Of a stretch of 64,000 nt of DNA, positions 31,160 to 43,010 are shown in pieces. Position numbers and translations under genes: made by a program. Every line of letters starts with the position of its first letter. Position 1 is the stretch's first letter. The notes beneath the pieces were generated by a model, which saw only the letters and a list, made by a program, of their open reading frames with translations, had not been told where the DNA came from and ran no database searches. The stretch comes from Diatrype stigma (lineage: Eukaryota; Ascomycota; Sordariomycetes; Xylariales; Diatrypaceae): NCBI GenBank assembly GCA_022225965.2, contig JAKJXP020000037.1, positions 62,001-126,000 of the forward strand. The letters are read 5' to 3'.

Positions 31160-33669
31160 ATGCGGTCCATCAAGCCCAGACATCTCCGCCGGAACCCGGT
31201 CACCCGCCATCTCACCACAGCTGCAAGTACAAGTACAAGTACACCGCCGCCGCCGCACCAGCAGGGGAAGATCACGCCCATAACATCCCTGCTGATCGCG
31301 AACCGGGGCGAGATCGCGCTGCGGATCCACCGCACGGCGCGGCGGCTCGGTATCCGAACGACGACGCTGTACACGGACCCGGACGCGCGCTCGCAGCACG
31401 CGGCATGCTCGGCGGACGCAATTGGGCTCGGGGCCGCGGCGCCGGGCGGCTACCTCGACGGGGAGCGGATCGTGCAGCTGGCGCGGCAGCGCGGGATCCA
31501 GGCCCTGCACCCGGGCTACGGGTTCCTGTCGGAGAACGCGGGGTTCGCGCGGGCGTGCGAGGAGGCCGGCATCGTGTTCGTGGGCCCGCCCGCCGCCGCC
31601 ATGGCCGCCATGGGCGACAAGGCCCGCAGCAAGGAGATCATGTCGGCGGCGGGCGTGCCGTGCGTGCCGGGGTACCACGGCCCCGAGCAGGGCGAGGACC
31701 AGCTGCTGGCGCGCGCCCGCGACGACGTCGGTTTCCCCGTGCTTCTCAAGAGCGTCAAGGGCGGCGGCGGCAAGGGCATGCGCGTCGTGGAGCGCGAGGC
31801 CGACTTCGCGGCCCAGCTGCGCAGCGCCCGCGCCGAGGCCCGCGCCTCGTTCGGCCCCGGCGGCGAGGTCATGCTCGTCGAGCGGTACGTCGTGCGCCCG
31901 CGCCACGTCGAGGTGCAGGTGTTCGCCGACGCGCACGGCGGCTGCGTCGCCCTCGGCGAGCGCGACTGCAGCGTGCAGCGGCGCCACCAGAAGGTCCTGG
32001 AGGAGTCGCCGGCGCCCGAGCTGGACGCGGCCACGCGGGAGGACCTGTGGGCCAAGGCGCGCACCGCCGCCCTAGCCGTGGGCTACGTCGGCGCCGGCAC
32101 CGTCGAGTTCATCCTCGATAAGGACACGGGCGCCTTCTACTTCATGGAGATGAATACGCGCCTGCAGGTCGAGCACCCCGTCACCGAGATGGTCACGGGC
32201 ACCGACCTCGTCGAGTGGCAGTTCCGCGTGGCGGCCGGCGAGCGGCTGCCGCTGACCCAGGATGAGATCGCTGCGCGCATCGCCGCCCGCGGCGCCGCCA
32301 TCGAGGCCCGCATCTATGCCGAGAAGCCCGAGCAGAACTTCATCCCGGACTCGGGCCAGCTGGTTCACCTGGCGACGCCCCGGACGGCGGCAGATCTCTT
32401 CTCCCCCGGGGAAGAAGGGGGTGACAGGGACAGGGACATCCGGATCGACGCCGGGTTCGTCGAGGGCGACGCCGTCACCGAGGCGTACGACGGCATGATC
32501 GCGAAGCTGATCGTGCGGGGCCGCGACCGCGAGACGGCCGTCCGCAAGCTGGAGCTGGCACTGCGCGACTACGAGGTCGCCGGGCTCAGCACCAACATTG
32601 AGTTCCTGAAGCGCCTGTGCCGGGCGCCCGCCTTCGTCGCCGGCGACGTCGAGACCGGCTTCATCGAGAAGTGGCGCGAGGAGCTGTTCAGCCCCGCGCC
32701 GGTCGAACCCGAGGTCTACGTGCAGGCCGCGCTCTTCGGCTTGTTTGCGTCATCCCTTGACCGGCCGCAGCAGCAAGCTCTGGGAGGGGGTGGCCCGCAT
32801 GGCGAGAGTCTTGGTTTTGGGGAGAGTTGGGGAAGCGAGAGGAAGTTCACGTTCAAGTCTCTTGACGACACGCCGGATGCGAGAGAAGGCGATCACGGTG
32901 TCCTGGTCGATGTTAGCATCGTGCAGAAGGGACACCAGTTCTTCGACGCGCGGGTGGTCACCCGCAAGAGCGGCGGTGGTAGTAACGGCGAGGAGGGAGA
33001 GGTGAAGGTTTTCGAGAACATCGTCTCATCGTCCTCCATCCCGAACTCAAACCCACATCCATCCCAGCTAAGCAAAGGAACGGATGTGACGACGGCAGCG
33101 ACAGCGGCGACGAAGCGGAGGCTCGTGACCTTCTTCCCTGACACGCGGATCGAGACGACGGTGGTGCAGGACCCGAACCGCGGGAACCAGCTCAGCGTGT
33201 TCCAGCGCGGGGCCAAGACGGAGCTGGCGCTCGCCGACCCGGCCTGGTACGAGAAGGCCCTGGGCCTGAAGGAGGCGGCGGCGTCGGTCGTGGCGCCGAT
33301 GCCCTGCAAGATTCTGAAGAACGAGGTCCAGGAGGGGGATACGGTCGAGAAGGGCACGCCGCTCGTCGTGTAAGCGGATTTTCTCACCTCCCTCCCTTCT
33401 TTTTTTGGATTTTTCAGAATAGGGTAAGTAAAATCGGCGGTCTACTAATCCCATTGCTATGTAGTATCGAGTCTATGAAGATGGAGACCGTGATCCGTTC
33501 ACCGCAGAACGGCGTCATCAAACGACTAGCTCACAAAGAAGGGGTACGTTATTGTCCTTTTCCCCTATCCTCGGGTACCTAGCTACCTAGTCGCTAACAA
33601 CTTCACTAGGACAGATGCAAGGCAGGCACGGTATTGGTAGTCTTCGAAGAAGAGGCATCCGAGGAGTAG
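31160..33669 (+). CDS. mccA: 3-methylcrotonyl-CoA carboxylase, biotin-containing alpha subunit, 782 aa
   Basis: Exons 31,160-33,369, 33,465-33,543 and 33,610-33,669 join in frame (PLVV/IESMKMET; HKEG/DRCKAG). The enzyme carboxylates 3-methylcrotonyl-CoA in mitochondrial leucine breakdown. The alpha subunit carboxylates its own biotin. An Arg/Ser/Thr-rich presequence (1-35) is followed by SLLIANRGEIALRI (biotin carboxylase start, about 42-55), KSVKGGGGKGM (ATP-grasp glycine loop, about 196-206), MEMNTRLQVEHPVTE (about 329-343) and AIEARIYAEKP (C-lobe, about 379-389). A linker/BT domain comes next, and then the biotinyl domain with ESMKMET; Lys742 is the biotinylation site, 40 residues from the end. 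This short distance and the length distinguish it from pyruvate and acetyl-CoA carboxylases. The ATG at 31,160 is the first in frame (an upstream TTG is not a start). The beta subunit and isovaleryl-CoA dehydrogenase genes are not adjacent. Confidence 0.92.
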
Positions 33670-34131
33670 CGGTGAGATCACATTAGACCGGGCAGTCAGG
33701 AGTTGTTCGATGGTTCGTAAACAAGCGAGCACGTTATTTTTGATAGACTGAATTTACCGAAACATCGCAGCATGAGATTTGATGCTCTTCTTGGGAATTC
33801 TTATTGTTTTTTATTCGTCTGATATCGTATAACTGTCCATGCATACATATGATGCATACTACATATGATGGTGTGGTCGACCTATTTCGAGCATGCAAAG
33901 GGGAGCGGATTTGTCTCTCCTCACCCCCTTGTTAGAACATCCCCGCCGTTTTTTATATGTGCGGTGCGCCAGCATCAGCCGAATTTCCCACTCCAGTATA
34001 TATCACATGCCATGCCCATGATGCAAAAACATAAAACGCCGTTGGTGAGCTTCTACTTTTATGCTCGACCCGTACACTCAATGCTTCCCAATGACAGCCC
34101 TATCCTATCTCCGCACACCACTCCCATCACA
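33670..34131. other. Intergenic between convergent genes
   Basis: 462 bp between two 3' ends. No gene seen. Confidence 0.5.
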
Positions 34132-34852
34132 TCACGACGACGACTCGTTTCCTTTTGGTGGTACCGCGGGCCTCTCATCGCCGGGCATTGGGGGTGGTAC
34201 GCGGGGCTTCTTATCTCTGTATTTCGGTTCCATGATTCCCAGCTGTGTTTTGGCGTGTGCGTGCGGTTAGTTTTTTTTCCCCTCTAATTTTCCCCCGTTC
34301 TTTCGCATGCAGACTTCTTCTTCCATAGGAACGCCCCTCGACAAGCAAAGCAGCATGAAATCTCCCGTCTGCCGTGCAACAACAACAACGAAACTACTCA
34401 CCAGCGACAATAACCTCCACACGGTATCGGTGGGCTGCGCGCCCACGCCGATCCAGTACTGCGCCCGTATCGTATCCAGCTGAATGTCCTTGTGCAGGCG
34501 CCCGGAGGTGTCGTACGGGTCCGGCTTCGGCATCGGGTCGTACGTGCCGAGGACCTCGAGCGGCTTGCTGTTCCGAGCGGTTCTGCGGTGCGGTGCGGCG
34601 CGGCGATCGGGCATTAGGTTAGCTAGGGAGTACTAGACGATGATGGATATGGTCTCGCGGGCATTCGGTTCAATCCAATGGTCAGGCCGGGGAAGAAAGG
34701 TAGGGAAGTCGGCTTGGTTATTAGGGCGAACGATGGGGGGTGGGATGGATGGAGGGACGGGTGGATGTAGCGAACCTTGCCTGGGCGACGACGATATTGT
34801 AGAAAGGCGCATTCTTACGCCCGAAGCGCGCTAGCCGGATCTTCACCACCAT
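34132..34852 (-). CDS. MRPS16: Mitochondrial small-subunit ribosomal protein bS16m, 122 aa
   Basis: Exons 34,852-34,776, 34,582-34,402 and 34,242-34,132. Exon 1 gives [20 protein letters not shown], the unmistakable start of bS16. Exon 2 begins [20 protein letters not shown] and continues [20 protein letters not shown], then DTVWRLLSL. Exon 3 (after a CTAAC branch point and CAG) continues [14 protein letters not shown] and ends in a Pro-rich tail and Ser-Ser-Ser-stop. Donors are GTTCGC (weak) and GTGAGT; all joins keep frame. The protein binds 16S-type rRNA in the 5' domain of the mitochondrial small subunit. The C-terminal extension beyond the bacterial core is typical of fungi. Divergent from the NAD(P)H-hydrate epimerase gene. 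Confidence 0.92.
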
Positions 34853-35465
34853 TGTGTTGTATTGTGCTGTGTTGATAGCCGAACGGTGTAAAGCTGGCGA
34901 CGAGGATCGCGATCACTACATTAAAGCTTCGGGGCTGGAGAGCTGGAGTTGAACAATTTTGGCGGGGCGGCCAGGGCGGCTGTGGTTTTCTTCCGGTCCG
35001 ATCAATCGTGGCTGGAAACCTGAACGTCACAACCTGAAGTTCCAGGAACCTTCCTTAAAGTCCCGTCGGGTGCAGGTGGAGGTGGGCCCAGCGGTGGACC
35101 CCGCCGGACTGGCAGTTCTGGGCATGATCCACTTGTTTAGTCATTCCCGCTGTGCTGCCGCTGCCGCTGCCGCTGCCGCTGCCGTCTCTGTTGCTGTTGC
35201 TGTTTGAGGTCATAGCCGCTGAAGTATGGGGCTGCTGCGAGTGATGTCAGTTGGGTATAGGGTATAACCCGGGTAAGTACATACATAAGGGTAGAGTCTA
35301 GACCGGATGGCATACCTACACTACATACCCATCCATACCTTCTCATCTATTCCAAACCATCCTACATCTTAACCATTTAATATAACGATTTATCCCAAGT
35401 CCGAGGGGAACTCATCCGATTCCCTTTTCGATATTGAGTTGGTAAATTTTGTGACTGGGTACATC
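34853..35465. promoter_or_regulatory. Shared divergent promoter region with a trinucleotide-type repeat
   Basis: 613 bp between the start codons of MRPS16 and the epimerase gene. It contains a (CTGCCG)n/(TTGCTG)n repeat at about 35,154-35,203. No other motif is identified. Confidence 0.45.
35154..35203. repeat. (CTGCCG)n-(TTGCTG)n simple repeat
   Basis: About five CTGCCG units followed by TTGCTGTTGCTG, between two divergent genes. Confidence 0.8.
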
Positions 35466-36760
35466 ATGGCTTTCAAGGTAAGTATATTACAAATTGTACT
35501 TGTGTGCCTAGCTAGCGAACATTGAATTGATGTGCATGTCCCCGGAACCCTAGACGCTCTCCGCCGCAGCTGCAGCAGCTCTGGATAAGGAGCTCATGAG
35601 CACCGGTGCCTTCTCCATTGATCAGCTCATGGAGCTGGCCGGGCTTTCCGTGTCCCAAGTCGTCTACCGGGTTCATCCGCCGAACAAGGGCAACAGGGTC
35701 CTTGTCGCCTGCGGTCCCGGGAATAATGGTAAGCTTTTCTTTCCGTGGTCGGCTTTTTCGTGGTTGATCGATTCCGACCGGCCGTTCCATGTTGCTCACC
35801 GATGTGGCGCGTGGGAACAGGAGGAGACGGGCTCGTCGCGGCCCGCCACCTTAGACATTACGGCTACCAGCCCACCATCTTCTATCCGAAGCGTAGCAAG
35901 AACGAGCTGTACCAGGTATGTTCGAAGTTCTTACAGTTTCAAATTGAGCTGAAATTACTGTCACATCGTGACGGCGACGGATGGCCCAGCTGAAGCTAGA
36001 TATTATCCGCGCTGGCTGGCTTCCGTTCCCTACCTCCTACCTATTACCTCCTCATTAATCCCATATACCGTACATAAGGTTCCTCCCACAGTCACGCTGA
36101 ATTTTCCGGCAGCTTTCGTATCCGGATATGCTCTATAATTCTGGATTCATGCCTCATGACTCGTCTCGTCGTAACGTCGTAGGTGTGTTTGTGTACTGAT
36201 TTCTGGTGTTTGCAGCGACTTTCTAAGCAGCTAGAGGACCTCGAGGTTCCGTTCGTTGAGGATTTTTCCAATGCTGTAAACTCGACGGATCATATAATCG
36301 ATGCGATTTTCGGTAAGTCGTGTTGCAAAGGCGCGAGCGATATAGAGCGCTATACTAAAAGTCCGTCCAGGCTTCAGCTTCTCCGGCGAGGTCCGAGAGC
36401 CGTTTCCTGCCGTCATAAAAGCTCTGCAAGAGACCAAACTACCAGTAACTTCGGTCGACGCCCCTTCCTCCTGGAATATCGAGACAGGCCCGCCAAGTTC
36501 CGGTCTTGGTAGCAATTTCCATCCTGACTTTCTCGTCAGCCTCACGGCGCCAAAGCCCCTGGTCCAGCACTTCAAGGGCCGTCACTTCATCGGTGGACGG
36601 TTCGTAGTTTCTCTTTTTCCTGACAAGGTATCCCCCCCGTAACTGACTTACTGCTAGTTTCGTCTCCCCGGCGATTGCGAAGAAGTATGACTTCGAAGTC
36701 CCAGAGTACCAGGGTATTGACCAGTACGTCGAGGTTAGTAGCGGAGGCCAGAAGCTCTAA
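35466..36760 (+). CDS. NAXE: NAD(P)H-hydrate epimerase, 236 aa
   Basis: Six exons: 35,466-35,477, 35,554-35,728, 35,821-35,915, 36,216-36,312, 36,371-36,599 and 36,658-36,760. Five introns all have GT...AG ends and keep frame. The enzyme epimerises damaged NAD(P)HX so that the dehydratase can repair it. The sequence shows the YjeF-N fold: [20 protein letters not shown] (helix 1), [18 protein letters not shown] (nucleotide-binding loop, about residues 56-73), IDAIFGFSFSG (about 124-134, the catalytic Asp region), [14 protein letters not shown] and [20 protein letters not shown]. The length fits the single-domain fungal and yeast Nnr1 proteins; the fused dehydratase of bacteria is absent. Exon 1 is only 12 bp (MAFK), leaving little targeting sequence. 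The first intron is a GTAAGT type. Confidence 0.9.
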
Positions 36761-36850
36761 AGGATGAGCAGTAGCTCGAATGGTGCGTTTGGACGGGTCG
36801 TGGTTCTTATTTTGTGACTTGTCGGGAGGGGAGTGCCCGCCCCTTTCTTG

Positions 36851-37048
36851 TCAACTCACAGCGCAACCCCCCGTGTGGTTGTAAGGACACACGGGGCTTG
36901 GGCACCGCCCTTCTACCATTTCTGCGTCCTCCTGAGTTATCCCTCTGGGGCAGCGCACCAGCGGGGGATGGTACTCCTTGCAAAATACAACATAGAGGAG
37001 ATATTGCTTCCCGCAGACTGGGCAACTCCTGTAGTGCTCAACGCACAT
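36851..37048 (-). CDS. Small cysteine-rich protein (C-terminal exon?)
   Basis: The minus-strand frame gives CVEHYRSCPVCGKQYLLYVV, then FCKEYHPPLVRCPRGITQ, then GRCPSPVCP. This spacing of C-x2-C, an aromatic stretch, FC, P-P-x-x-x-C-P-x-G and a final Pro-Cys-x-x-x-C resembles small fungal proteins with a zinc-ribbon-like Cys set. The frame continues open upstream to about 37,160, where a TAG could be an acceptor, so earlier exons may exist. I could not fix the start. No signal peptide is visible. Only 90 bp separate it from the end of the epimerase gene. Confidence 0.35.
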   Translation of the reverse strand: MCVEHYRSCPVCGKQYLLYVVFCKEYHPPLVRCPRGITQEDAEMVEGRCPSPVCPYNHTGGCAVS

Positions 37049-37161
37049 CAGAAGCTTACTGGACGTTTGTGCCCAACTTTTGACGACGATGATGGATCGT
37101 GGGGGGTAGCTCCTAAAAGGAGGATTTGAGGAAAGTTGGTGTGTACCGTGGAGCTATCATG

Positions 37162-40100
37162 ACAGTAGGATGAAATCGAGAGCGTGGGAGAAGAGCTATA
37201 TCGTTTGTCTCTCATATATGAAGCTTCGTTCCCAAGACTCGAAAAAGCTGAAGGGCCCTATAAAGGAGCTATCCGTCCGTGCGTTCTGTCGTACGAACGA
37301 GCTGATCTGGCCTTGTCAGAATCGCCACCAAATGATGACGGGTGTACCACATCAACCCGAACTTGGGAACCTGAAGAAGTGCCAACGGCTGAAACGGGCA
37401 ATGCTGGAGTGTGCGTAGCGAACTGGTGCGCGGCAGACTTGACATTCGACACAGCCGATCCCATAGGGCAGCAGCAGAACAGTTGCAGCGGGCAGGCAGT
37501 ACGGGCAGTCAGTCACCGCCTTCGAGTTTCTTTGCCTGCTGGTATCTGTTTCTGTTTTTGTATTGTCCTGGCCCGATGAGGTTGTGACGACCGGAGCAAA
37601 AGCTCCTGGTCGCCGCCCATTGGCCAGGCCCGCTATGTGGCGCTTACCATGTTCGGGATCCACGCGTGGATGGGCAAAAAGACTGACAAGACTGGGAAAA
37701 GCCAGCAGCAACCCGTTTGCTTTCCTTCCAAGTTCGCAAGTTCGCAGTTAACCGAATTATCTCGTAATGCGTAGTGGCTTCCAAGGCTCTGTCTGCCTTC
37801 TGCCCACCTTCTGTCCCCCTTCTGTACACCTTCTAGAACCTACGCGTGTATTCTTTTTTCTTGACTATCGACGTAATTACATACACGGCAACTACCCCCT
37901 GCCATCAGCTGGGGCTCAGCATCCAGCGCGCCACTTCTGTCGCCGCTTCCGAGACGGCAAGACGGCGAGACATCTGCACACTTTGAGGCTTATCCCGATC
38001 CCGTCCCTCTTCAGACATGCAGCAGGATGGAACCTGGAAATGGCCAGGAGACACATGCACTGAACCCAGCATCCCCACCCCTGCGTATAGGTACGTTAGT
38101 AGCGGTGGTTCACCATGCTATTAGCTGCCTACTGCTAGAAAAGACCATACCCGCAGCCCGGTAGCTCCATCGCTATAGGGTCCCCCCTCCTCCTACCAGG
38201 TACTCCGCTTCCTGTACGGATACCCGAACACAGGGTGTCATGCGCAGCCCGTGCCTACTATCCACATGTGATGATGCATGTCATCGCGCACGAGAGACCC
38301 TGGGAATACCCTGTGGCCCTGGCCCTCCCTGGCAAGCCTGGCAAGCCTGGGCTGGTTCCCTCTCGAGATGTCCGTAGCAGCAGGAGACCTCAGCTGCTCG
38401 GGATGGGACCCTGAAGCCGGAGCTTGCCGCACATGCCTGAGAATTTTCCGAAGCGTTTGTGGCCGATGGACCATTTTCGAGATTTCTAGCGCCATCGCGC
38501 AACTGATGCCTTGGATTATAGTATGCTTTATAGCTTCCCCTCTATCACGTCCAAGAGACGCCATCTGCCATCCCCATCCTCCATTGGTTCCGCGGCCTCG
38601 GGCTATGTCCACAACCACAAACCTTACCTGCTGACTACCGCTCTAGTCACTGCCGCCTACCACGCCGGGAGAAATTGCAGGTGTGTGATGGGTGATCCGC
38701 AGGCTCGGTAACTGGTTTCGTATAAGTGAAGCTCGTAGCCCTGATGTTGTTTTGAACAGATTACTAATTGGTGAGACCCGCACGAACGGTGTGTTCGCAA
38801 TGCCCGTTCCACCATCTATCGCATTGGCAGCCGCTAGACTAAATGCTGCATCGAACGCCGGATCGTCTTTTTGCCAACTTGAACAGGTAAAAAAAAAAAA
38901 AAGTCCAGTTGCCGGGTACTGTGATGCGAACAAGAAGACAGAAAAATTAGAATGACTATCTCGTAATCAAGGATCGTTGGTCGTTCCGAAAGCTCCATTG
39001 CGCCCCACCGCGAAGGAACGATGTGGCGCTGCGCTTGATAGCGAACAAGCGAGAATCTCGTAGCAGATTCTAGCGATTCTAGTATGCGAATTCCACGATA
39101 CCCATCAACGGCGCTTTCTAGCTACCCCTCCACTGCCCTCCAAGGTTCCCTTCCATGTGGGGAAGCTACCTACCTAGGTATAAATTCGGCGGAGATCCCG
39201 GCACAGCTATCCCTACCTTGCCTGCCTTCTAGTTACATTGTTCTAATTCTAACAGTAAGTAGTTACAATGTAACTACCTGAATACCCGATAGCTTCAGAA
39301 AATCAATTGATTGGTATGGGATTTATTCGGCTCCGGCACCATCTGACACACACACACACACACACAGATGTCGCCTTGTCTCAATATTGCCATCGATGAT
39401 CACAACCCCACTCGCCTAATACACAACAGCTCGCAGGCCTCCGGTCGTTGACAGGGTGTCGACGATAACCAGCATTCCGGTACTGTATGTCGTCAGCCTC
39501 GATGCCCCCGCCGTTTCGCCACAGCAATGTCAGTGTGTAACCAGTAAGCAACCTTGAAGGTAAGCACGCGTATTTACAATCTCGGGGTCTGGACGGTGTT
39601 GGGTTTGTTCCATTGGCAGAGATAGCTATAATAGGTATCTAACTAGATGCTAGGCGGGCTGTTTGAGTTTGTTAGCCAGGCCTAGCTCCTGGTTGGTCGG
39701 GTTTAACCCCTGAGAGGCTTGACTGCTCTCGCTAACAGGGTTCTTGGTTTCTTGGTTCTTGCAGGGGATAGGGGGAATGGCAACTATGGCAACTACAGTA
39801 CCATACATACGAAGATGGGATTGTAAAACCAAACTCCCAAGCTGACAGCCTCAAGTGGCCAGAAGTCGGCAGAAGTTCGAACGAACCCTGCAGGCCGTGG
39901 TGGCATGTGAACGTTACGGCTGGAGCCCTCCTCGTGACGGTCTTATACCATTACTACTTGTAGGTATGCATTTTTTGGACGGGACTGAACCTCGTCAATC
40001 TGACAATCCCCCACTTCGCCACTTTGCTACCACTGCACCGGCAAACTTTTGTCGTTGTTAGTCAACGCCACAGTGGCTTGACTTTCCATTGATATGTATC

Positions 40101-43010
40101 GATAGTTCGTTCGCATCGAGTAGCCGAGCTCCAAGTGATCGCCTGGAACGGAGATCGTCACCTCGCATCTTCCAACCATCTACATAGTTACGTAGACGTC
40201 TGGGACGTTTGACGTTCGTCGCCACCTCGAGTACCAATCCTATGCTAGTACGAGGTATTATGCAAACATGATGTAAAAAGAAAAAAGAACTTACTAGGTA
40301 CTCTGTAACTATGCCGTCAGAACGCCTTTGCGCAACGTTATCTCTAGCCCTACTCAGCCTGAACATGGGCTTTCCCCGACCTTCGTTCGCCACGCCACGC
40401 CACGCCACGCGGGGGCTAGCTTTGGCCATCTGATTAAGCTCATTAGCCACATGCCATGGTATCTGGCCTCCCGTGGGATCAACCCGTGGGATAGATGGCC
40501 ACGCAAGACATTGCCACAGCACCAAAGCAATGCCAAAAGCTAAGCCTCGTAATGACCAGGAGCAAACCAAGAAGCCTTGCTGCCTTACCATCCCACTGGG
40601 TCCTCTGACATATGTCGAATAGGTCAGCGGGTTGACGCCGGGGAATGTCCCCCGGTGTAGGTGCCACGATGATGATAACTACCTACCATTGTCAATCTTG
40701 CCGCTATCTACATGAACTGACTACATAGACAAGTCTATGCGAAGTGGCGTATACTGCGTAATGTACAGCTATTCCAGTAAAATCTGTTCTCGTCCAGGGA
40801 AGTTTGTCGTCATCGTTTTGATACGCAGCGTCTAGATCTGCTGTATCATAAAGAGAGATCATCGCCGACTATGTCGAATCCCTTCTATTGCCAGCTTGGC
40901 CCTTCGTTGGCATGGCTCGCTGACATGCGCTAACAGTTATGTAGGAGTCCTAAAGGAGGTGATGGGGCCAGACGCAAGGATCTGTAAGAAAGAACACGAC
41001 ACGGATGCCACCCACTCCCTGGAGGAAAACCAACAGAGAAATCCTGACCCAATCACGGTACCTACATTACTGTTTAAACACAACGTCGTACCTAACGATA
41101 TATATACCTACTTATATTGATCAATTTATGAAGGACGTTAAAAGGTCTGCCCAGAATTATTCTTATGACATTCACCTATTCAAACCGGGTTGTAACTCAA
41201 CATTTTGTGAGAATTGTTGGTTGTTAAGTTAAAGTGAAGATATCTCTGTTGGTACTTTTGAGCGGTTGGTTGGGGCTGTCCATGTATGATATAGCAACAA
41301 GCGCAATCTTTGCGTGTTGGTGGTTTGGGCACTGGACACTCGGAAAGGACAGAGCGGATTTCCCACCTAGCACCACCACGACAGCAGCAGGCGAACCCGT
41401 TTGGCATCACTACGAGAACTAGTAGCTGCAAGATCTACGCGCTTGATCAACAGAACCAACTATGGTCGAGCATAATGGATAGCTTTTGTGTCTTGAAGAT
41501 GCTCGTTATATCGACCGCCTGCATCTAACATCCACACGGAAGAGGCCTTCTCCACCCTCGTCTGCTTCTGATAACACTTGAAAACATGCAAGGACAACAC
41601 AACGCTCTCCAAGGATACTACAGTGGAATCTTCTCTCACCACGAGACGTGCTCCGGCGAACATCCCGACATAATGCAGTCAGGCTACAGTCAGAGCCCCT
41701 GTGTGATCTAACTACCTACATATTAGTTGCGGCGGCATGCTGACCCAGACCTAGACACTAAATTCAAAGTGCATGTCGGCCTGATCGAAGGAAGCGAGTA
41801 TTGTCCTGTAATAAGCGCGCTCTATTCTGTCTATGACGGTCTTGGGATGGGCGATGGAAATCCCACGCTGCCCACGGTAGGCGGCAACCCCCTTTTTCCA
41901 CTCTTAGTGGGGAGACGGTTGTGATATCTATCCTACTAGCCGGAGCAGATCCTCCGGCTCCTAGGTCATCAGGAGAATAGAGGCGGTAGGCAGCAAGGAA
42001 AGTACAGTGGTGTCGTGTCGTGTCCATTTATTCACTACTACAATCACTTTCCCGTCGAGCTCGCTTAGGCTATGAGATCTCGCCCGCTCTCCTCTGAAGT
42101 AAGTACGCGCCGTTGTCCCCATGTATCTGCATACGCACGCACATCTGTGCGCACATGTAGATAGTAGAGAGGCAAGAAATGTGGCCGGCGGTCATCTCGG
42201 CTAGTAACTTGTTCAGGTCCTAGTGGAATTCCTTGGGGTAGGATATTCTCCCTGTGGATGGCTATTTACGGCAAGTAGAATGATTTTAATCCGAATGGGA
42301 GAAAGCCTAAGCCTACTGTGATCTGTTACATACCCCTGAAGTCAGGTAGCGTTGCTTTCCCGCTCTGTAGTGGCGCTGTACTTGGAACACAGAGATATCA
42401 ACTTTAGCAGATATCGATGGTTCACGTGGCAGGCTCTGGGGGGGATATTCCTAATCACTACTTCAACTATAACCGAGGTCCGTATGTGAAAGACTGGCAT
42501 AATAGGTATTAGTCTCGCAATACTCTTGTATTTGGAGATGGTCCACGTTAGTTCCTACTCGTTTTTCTCTCCTTTTTGTGGCATTGAGGTTTGCAGCTTC
42601 CATCAACCTTTTCATACACTGGTGTTGAATGCCAGACAATCCCATCAGTATAACTTAGGTATGTAACAGTTCGTCACGAAACTTTCTGATCTCCAGGGGA
42701 CGATTTCCCCATTATTCTGGGGGCGTCATATTCTGACGCATTTCGAAGTATATATTGATATGACCGGACCCCTGGATCTACCAGAAAGGAGGGAAAGCGT
42801 ACTATTATGTGCAACCCCAGCATCTGCGCAGTAGCAGCATTATGACCCTATACGCAACAAAATCGTTCTACTTCCCGCTAACGTGATCTCGTCCTGATTA
42901 GATCTGATCACACTTCCCCACGTGTAAAACACCGGCCCTCCCCCGCCTGTATTCGACGCCTTCCAAATGAACCTTTGCGCTATAGAACCAAACACGTACA
43001 CGACGGTTCA
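37162..43010. other. Gene-poor stretch of ordinary base composition
   Basis: Nearly 6 kb with many short ORFs on both strands, none recognisable. It contains an (AC)n microsatellite at 39,346-39,366 and the TACCTAGGTA motif at 39,166-39,180. A hydrophobic stretch at about 38,460-38,540 (plus strand, WTIFEISSAIAQLMPWIIV) faintly recalls fungal rhodopsin-like membrane proteins but has no support around it. The composition is unlike the RIP-damaged blocks, so this is not a mutated transposon of that age. Confidence 0.4.
39346..39366. repeat. (AC)n microsatellite
   Basis: 21 bp of uninterrupted AC repeat. Confidence 0.9.

Noticed and set aside
31124..32368. Long antisense and other-frame ORFs over mccA (287, 238, 217, 182 codons)
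   Set aside because: They are shadow frames caused by high third-position GC in mccA. No motifs of their own.
38278..38634. Hydrophobic plus-strand ORF resembling a fungal rhodopsin-like membrane protein
   Set aside because: Only one plausible helix, no conserved residues, and no neighbouring exons found.
41234..41422. Short plus-strand ORF with a signal-peptide-like start
   Set aside because: 62 codons, no Cys pattern, and surrounded by non-coding sequence. Likely chance.
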